Origin: Conexibacter sp.
GTDB taxonomy: Bacteria; Actinomycetota; Thermoleophilia; Solirubrobacterales; Solirubrobacteraceae
Reading direction: 5' to 3'
Length of the DNA: 64,000 bases
NCBI GenBank assembly: GCA_025964325.1
Contig: JAOPZA010000081.1
Coordinates: forward strand, 1-64,000
The position numbers were made by a program, and so were the translations under genes. Under the pieces are notes generated by a model. That model was given only the letters and a program-made list of their open reading frames with translations. It ran no database searches and was not told the DNA's origin. Positions 60,606-64,000 of this stretch are shown piece by piece (within the stretch, counting starts at the first letter, position 1; every line of letters starts with the position of its first letter).

Positions 60606-62695
60606 CTGGGACCGAACCGCTCGCCGGCACCGCGTCGTTCGCGCCGCTCGTGGAGAGCCTGTGGGACGCGGCCGACGTGCCGAACGGCGATCTGGCTCAG
60701 CTGACGTACGCGTCGAATCGTCTCGGAGCCGATCGCTCCGTGTCGAACTTCGGCGGTGGCAACACGTCGGTCAAGACGCGCGACGTCGACCACCTCGGTC
60801 GTGAGAGCGAGGTGCTGTGGGTGAAAGGGTCGGGCTGCGACCTCGCGACGATGCGGCCGTCCGACTTCACCGGGCTGCGGCTCGGCGAGATCGTGCCGCT
60901 CTTCGAGCGCAGCGCGATGAGCGACGAGGAGATGGTCGCCTACCTCGCGCGCTGTCAGGTGACGCCCGACCAGCCGCGCGCCTCGATCGAGACGCTGTTG
61001 CACGCCTTCGTCCCGCATCGACACGTGCACCACACGCATCCCGACGCGATCAACATGATCTGCGGGGCCGCGAACGGCCAGCGGCTGACGCGCGAGTGCT
61101 TCGGCGACGAGGCCGCCTGGATCCCCTACGTCCGCCCGGGCTTCGCGCTCGCGAGACAGGTCGGCGAAGCGGTCCGCAACGACGGACGCGTTCGCTTCGT
61201 CCTGCTCGCGAAGCACGGGCTCGTCGCATCGGGCGCAACCGCCGAGGAGGCCTACGAGTCCACGATCGAGGCGATCAACCGGGCGGCGGAGCTCGTCTCC
61301 GCCCTCGCCCGGGGACCGCGCTTCGGCGGTCGCGCCGTCGAGCTGCCGGACCGCGAGCGTCGCGAGGCGCTGCTCGCGGAGGTGCTGCCCGCGATCCGCG
61401 GCGCGGTCTCGAGCGAGCGCCCGAAGATCCTGCAGGTCGACACGTCGGACATCGCGCTCGAGTTCGTCGCCGCTCGCGACGCCGCGGCGCTGTCGCAGGT
61501 CGGAGCGGCCTGTCCCGACCACCTCGTGCACACGAAGCGCCTTCCGCTGTGGGTCGACTTCGATCCCGCCAGCGAGGACGCCGAGGTGCTGATCGAGCGC
61601 GTGCGGTCGGTCGCGGCGGCGTTCCGCGACGACTACCGCCGGTACGTGGAGGAGTTCGCGAGCGAGGGGGAGGTCTCACATGATCCCGACCCGCGCGTGG
61701 TCCTGATCGCCGGCCTGGGCCTCGTCACCGTCGGGGCCAACCTGAAGGGCGCGCGCCTCGCGCGCGATCTCTATCACCGCGCGATGCGCGTGATGGGCGG
61801 TGCGGCCGCGCTCGGCGGCTTCGTGTCGCTGACGGCCGAGGAGTCCTACGCGATCGAGTACTGGCCGCTCGAGCTGTACAAGCTGTCGCTCGCGCCCGCG
61901 CCCGGGGCGCTCGAGGGCCGGGTCGCGTTCATCACCGGAGGCGCCGGCGGCATCGGACGTGCGGTGGCGGCTGCGATGGCGCGCGACGGCGCCTGCATCG
62001 TCGCGGCGGACATCGACGCGCAGGGCGCGATGGCGGCGGCCGCCGAGTTCGGCGACGCCGGGGTCGCGGTGACGGTCGACGTCACCGAGGAGCGCGCTGT
62101 CCAGGCTGCCTACCGCGACGCCGCGCTCGCCTTCGGCGGGGTCGACATCGTCGTCTCGAACGCCGGGCTCGCCTCGAGTGCTCCGATCGCCGAGACGACC
62201 GCGGAGATGTGGGACCTGAATCACTCCGTGCTCGCGCGCGGCTACTTCCTCGTCGCGCGCGAGGCATTCCGGCTGCTCCAGCGGCAGTCGACCGGCGGCA
62301 GCATGATATTCGTGGCATCGAAGAACGCGATCGTCGCGGGCCCCAACGCCGCCGCCTACTCGTCTGCGAAGGCCGCCGAGCTGCATCTCGCCCGCTGCCT
62401 CGCCGAGGAGGGCGGGCCCCACGGCATCCGCGTCAACACGGTCAACCCCGACGCCGTGCTCCAGGGGTCGCGGATCTGGGGCTCGTCCTGGCGCCAGGAG
62501 CGCGCCGACGCGTACGGGATCGAGCCGGAGGCGCTGGAGGAGCACTACCGCAGGCGCACGACGCTGAAGGTCAACATCGGGCCGGAGGACATCGCCGAGG
62601 CGGTCCTGTTCTTCGCGTCGCCCGACCGCTCCAGCAAGACGACGGGCAACATGCTCAACGTCGACGGAGGCGTCCCGGCCGCCTACCCGCGCTGA
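60602..62695 (+). CDS. Bifunctional rhamnulose-1-phosphate aldolase/lactaldehyde dehydrogenase
   Basis: A 697-aa fusion known from rhamnose pathways as RhaEW (also annotated RhaD-SDR). The N-terminal class II aldolase domain has FGGGNTSVK and the zinc site HTHPDAINM, with LLAKHGLV later; it splits L-rhamnulose-1-phosphate into dihydroxyacetone phosphate and L-lactaldehyde. From about residue 440 an SDR domain follows: ITGGAGGIGRAVA, SNAG, VASKNAI and YSSAKAAELH; it should oxidise L-lactaldehyde to L-lactate. The product would feed LutABC. The GTG start overlaps the rhaB stop. The length is that of the known fusion. Confidence 0.93.
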   Translation: MTGTEPLAGTASFAPLVESLWDAADVPNGDLAQLTYASNRLGADRSVSNFGGGNTSVKTRDVDHLGRESEVLWVKGSGCDLATMRPSDFTGLRLGEIVPLFERSAMSDEEMVAYLARCQVTPDQPRASIETLLHAFVPHRHVHHTHPDAINMICGAANGQRLTRECFGDEAAWIPYVRPGFALARQVGEAVRNDGRVRFVLLAKHGLVASGATAEEAYESTIEAINRAAELVSALARGPRFGGRAVELPDRERREALLAEVLPAIRGAVSSERPKILQVDTSDIALEFVAARDAAALSQVGAACPDHLVHTKRLPLWVDFDPASEDAEVLIERVRSVAAAFRDDYRRYVEEFASEGEVSHDPDPRVVLIAGLGLVTVGANLKGARLARDLYHRAMRVMGGAAALGGFVSLTAEESYAIEYWPLELYKLSLAPAPGALEGRVAFITGGAGGIGRAVAAAMARDGACIVAADIDAQGAMAAAAEFGDAGVAVTVDVTEERAVQAAYRDAALAFGGVDIVVSNAGLASSAPIAETTAEMWDLNHSVLARGYFLVAREAFRLLQRQSTGGSMIFVASKNAIVAGPNAAAYSSAKAAELHLARCLAEEGGPHGIRVNTVNPDAVLQGSRIWGSSWRQERADAYGIEPEALEEHYRRRTTLKVNIGPEDIAEAVLFFASPDRSSKTTGNMLNVDGGVPAAYPR

Positions 62696-62711
62696 CCCGT
62701 ACGACCGCCGC

Positions 62712-62743
62712 GCCGATGGATGCGGACGCCCGCATCCATCGGC
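62712..62743. terminator. Bidirectional terminator-like hairpin
   Basis: GCCGATGGATGCGG and its exact reverse complement form a 14-bp stem with the loop ACGC, between the convergent aldolase genes. There is no U-tract. It is the strongest hairpin of its kind in the window. Confidence 0.6.
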
Positions 62744-62757
62744 ACGACGCGGGAGCG

Positions 62758-63582
62758 TCAGGCGCGTCCCGCAGACGTCGCGGCGGCGAGCAGCATCCGC
62801 CGGCGGTAGTGCTCGTCCGGCCGTCCGTCGATCCCCGCAGCCTGTCGATCGTCGAGGAAGCGCGGCGATCCGCTCTGAAGCGCGCCGAGCAGGATCCGCG
62901 CGGTCTTGACGCACATCGCGGTGATCTGCTCGACCTCCGTCGCGGTCTGGCCGAGGGCGACGAGGCCGTGGTTCTCGAGCAGGATCACGCGCGGTGCCTC
63001 GCCATGGCGGTCGATGTGCTCGAGCAGGCGCCGGCGCGTCTCGATCGCCAGCCCCAGGCCCGGATCGACGTAGGGCACGAAGAGCGGGTAGCGACCGCAG
63101 ACGACGATCTGGTCGGGGAACAGCGTGCTGCCGAGGAGCGGCGCGTGGTGCGAGCAGAGCAGCGAGTTCACCGCGATCGGATGCGTGTGCCCGACCCACC
63201 GCGCGCCGGCGATGCCGACCGCCAGCGCGTGCAGCGGCGCCTCGACCGACGGACGCGGCGCCTGTGCGTCGGTGCGACAGTCCAGCAGCGCATCGAACCA
63301 GGAGGCGGCGTCACGCGGCGGTCGCTCGATCGTCTCGAGCACCGCGGCGGTCCGCAGCCGGACGAACGCGTCGGCATCGGCCGCCCCGAGGCTGAATCCG
63401 CTTGCCTTGACGAGGAAGTCGTCGTCGACGCGGGCGGAGGTGTTGCCCTCCGCCAGGATCACGAGATCGGCCTCGGGTCTCGCCAGGCGGCGCGAGAGGC
63501 CGACGAGCTCGTCGCGGACCTCGCACTCCGGGCGCTCGCTCGAGTGGCTGCCGCGCTCGGCGGCCGGCGGCTGTGACGTCAT
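62758..63582 (-). CDS. Class II aldolase/adducin-family protein
   Basis: A 274-aa cytosolic zinc aldolase-fold protein distinct from the fused one. It shows AEGNTSARVDDDF (phosphate-type loop), the metal site HTHPIAVNS and LLENHGLVALG with the third His. Members split ketose phosphates (fuculose, rhamnulose or ribulose phosphates) or epimerise; the substrate is unknown. The ATG has GGGAGGAG 6 nt upstream, and a 12-bp hairpin abuts this SD. It lies downstream of the DeoR regulator on the same strand and may be controlled by it. Confidence 0.87.
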   Translation of the reverse strand: MTSQPPAAERGSHSSERPECEVRDELVGLSRRLARPEADLVILAEGNTSARVDDDFLVKASGFSLGAADADAFVRLRTAAVLETIERPPRDAASWFDALLDCRTDAQAPRPSVEAPLHALAVGIAGARWVGHTHPIAVNSLLCSHHAPLLGSTLFPDQIVVCGRYPLFVPYVDPGLGLAIETRRRLLEHIDRHGEAPRVILLENHGLVALGQTATEVEQITAMCVKTARILLGALQSGSPRFLDDRQAAGIDGRPDEHYRRRMLLAAATSAGRA

Positions 63583-63598
63583 CTGTCTCTCCTCCCTT

Positions 63599-63626
63599 TC
63601 CCACGGCCGCCGCAGCGGTCGTGGGA
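63599..63626 (-). promoter_or_regulatory. Hairpin abutting the aldolase RBS
   Basis: TCCCACGGCCGC and GCGGTCGTGGGA pair over 12 positions (one mismatched pair as DNA; the minus-strand transcript has an A-C mismatch there) with a 4-nt loop, immediately upstream of the AAGGGAGGAG of the aldolase gene. It could be an operator, a translational control hairpin or the end of the regulator transcript. Confidence 0.4.
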
Positions 63627-63632
63627 GGTGAA

Positions 63633-63649
63633 TTCGGCCATCGGCCGAA
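63633..63649. promoter_or_regulatory. Palindrome TTCGGCC-ATC-GGCCGAA
   Basis: A perfect 7-bp inverted repeat with a 3-bp spacer in the 159-bp gap between the regulator and the aldolase gene. The size suits a dimeric repressor site. GATCGAACT at 63685-63693 resembles the regulon motif. Confidence 0.4.
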
Positions 63650-63741
63650 GTTGCATGAACGAGGCGCGGGCGCGGATTGCCCCCGATCGAACTGGCGCGC
63701 CGCGCGGATCGCCATCGGAGCGCGGCGCACGGGACGTTCCG

Positions 63742-64000
63742 TCAGATGCTGGTGACGTTCGCACCCTCGCGACGAAGGTTCTCGATTCGCGCAGCGGGCG
63801 CGTCGGCGACGATGATCTCGGTGACGTCCGCGATCGTGCCGACCACGTGCAGACCCGTCGTCTCGAACTTCGTACCGTCGATCAGCAGCGTCGGCTGGCG
63901 GCAGTGCCGCCACATCGCGCGCTTGATGTCGGCCTCGAACGGATCGGGATCGGTGAGCGTCCCGTCGTGCGTGATCCCCTTGACGCTGAGCGCCGCCCGC
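63742..64000 (-). CDS. DeoR-family transcriptional regulator, partial (C-terminal domain)
   Basis: The last 86 codons of a gene that continues past the right edge, read from the window end. The sequence matches the C-terminal sugar-phosphate sensor domain of DeoR regulators: AALSVKGITHDGTLTDPDPFEADIKRAM is characteristic in its ALSVKGIT...LTDPD layout, with LLIDGTKFETTGLHVVG and EIIVADAPAARIENLRREG after it. The N-terminal helix-turn-helix is outside the window. Regulators of this family often control rhamnose operons and sense a pathway phosphate ester. It is a candidate for the factor that reads the shared motif, but this is unproven. Confidence 0.85.
   Translation of the reverse strand, partial: RAALSVKGITHDGTLTDPDPFEADIKRAMWRHCRQPTLLIDGTKFETTGLHVVGTIADVTEIIVADAPAARIENLRREGANVTSI

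Noticed and set aside
1-64000. tRNA, rRNA, CRISPR arrays, insertion sequences, att sites
   Set aside because: I scanned for TPsiC-like GGTTCGAATCC, regularly spaced repeats and transposase motifs and found none; short degenerate elements could be missed by eye.

Overview
The window is a very GC-rich (about 70% or more) actinobacterial chromosome segment. Codon bias, the gene families (F420-type LLM oxidoreductase, EtfD-like reductase, type 2 IleRS) and many promoters placed right against start codons suggest a Solirubrobacterales-type organism such as Conexibacter. That placement is an inference from style, not a database match. I see no rRNA, tRNA, CRISPR array, insertion sequence or prophage.

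Layout. (1) 0-4.2 kb: a three-gene polysaccharide locus (GT39-like membrane glycosyltransferase, cellulose-synthase-like GT2, GH8 hydrolase) joined by ATGA overlaps. (2) 4.2-21.5 kb: mostly single housekeeping or stress genes on both strands: MFS exporter, DsbA-like protein, two aldo/keto reductases, CPA1 antiporter, VOC protein, a presenilin-like GxGD membrane protein, NAD(P)-binding protein, alpha/beta hydrolase, PPK2, a TerC-family protein behind a yybP-ykoY (Mn2+) riboswitch, M14-like peptidase, LLM oxidoreductase, YihY protein and a PAP2/diacylglycerol-kinase fusion. (3) 21.9-29.5 kb: an operon of methyltransferase, cupin and the lower meta-cleavage enzymes (MhpF, MhpE, MhpD), followed by a type 2 isoleucyl-tRNA synthetase with a GxHH instead of HxGH signature. 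(4) 29.5-33.1 kb: K+ channel, SMARCAL1-like helicase, GreA. (5) 33.2-63.7 kb: a large catabolic region with lutABC (L-lactate oxidation), a complete CUT2 sugar ABC transporter, a four-component soluble di-iron monooxygenase (prmABCD order), a TIM-barrel isomerase, a class III (formaldehyde-type) alcohol dehydrogenase, an SDR, a GMC oxidoreductase with its small subunit and a 29-aa microprotein, EtfB, EtfA and an EtfD-like membrane Fe-S reductase, a second CUT2 transporter without a binding protein, rhamnulokinase, bifunctional rhamnulose-1-phosphate aldolase/lactaldehyde dehydrogenase, a class II aldolase and a DeoR regulator cut by the right edge.

The catabolic region looks like one regulon. 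Four promoters share TTGACA/T-N17-18-T(T/C)TGAT architecture, and three of them carry an exact AAATCGAACA motif nearby. A working model is uptake of a sugar or sugar derivative, oxygen-dependent attack by the di-iron monooxygenase, removal of a C1 or small alcohol fragment by the class III dehydrogenase, flavin-dependent oxidation of the sugar by the GMC enzyme with electrons passed through ETF and EtfD to the quinone pool, and a rhamnose-type route ending in lactate that LutABC oxidises to pyruvate. The substrate is not known from the sequence.

Two expression styles are visible. In the first 33 kb many genes start 6-8 nt after a TANNNT-like -10 box, as expected for leaderless mRNAs. The catabolic region uses -35/-10 promoters, longer leaders, Shine-Dalgarno sites and ATGA/GTGA overlaps.
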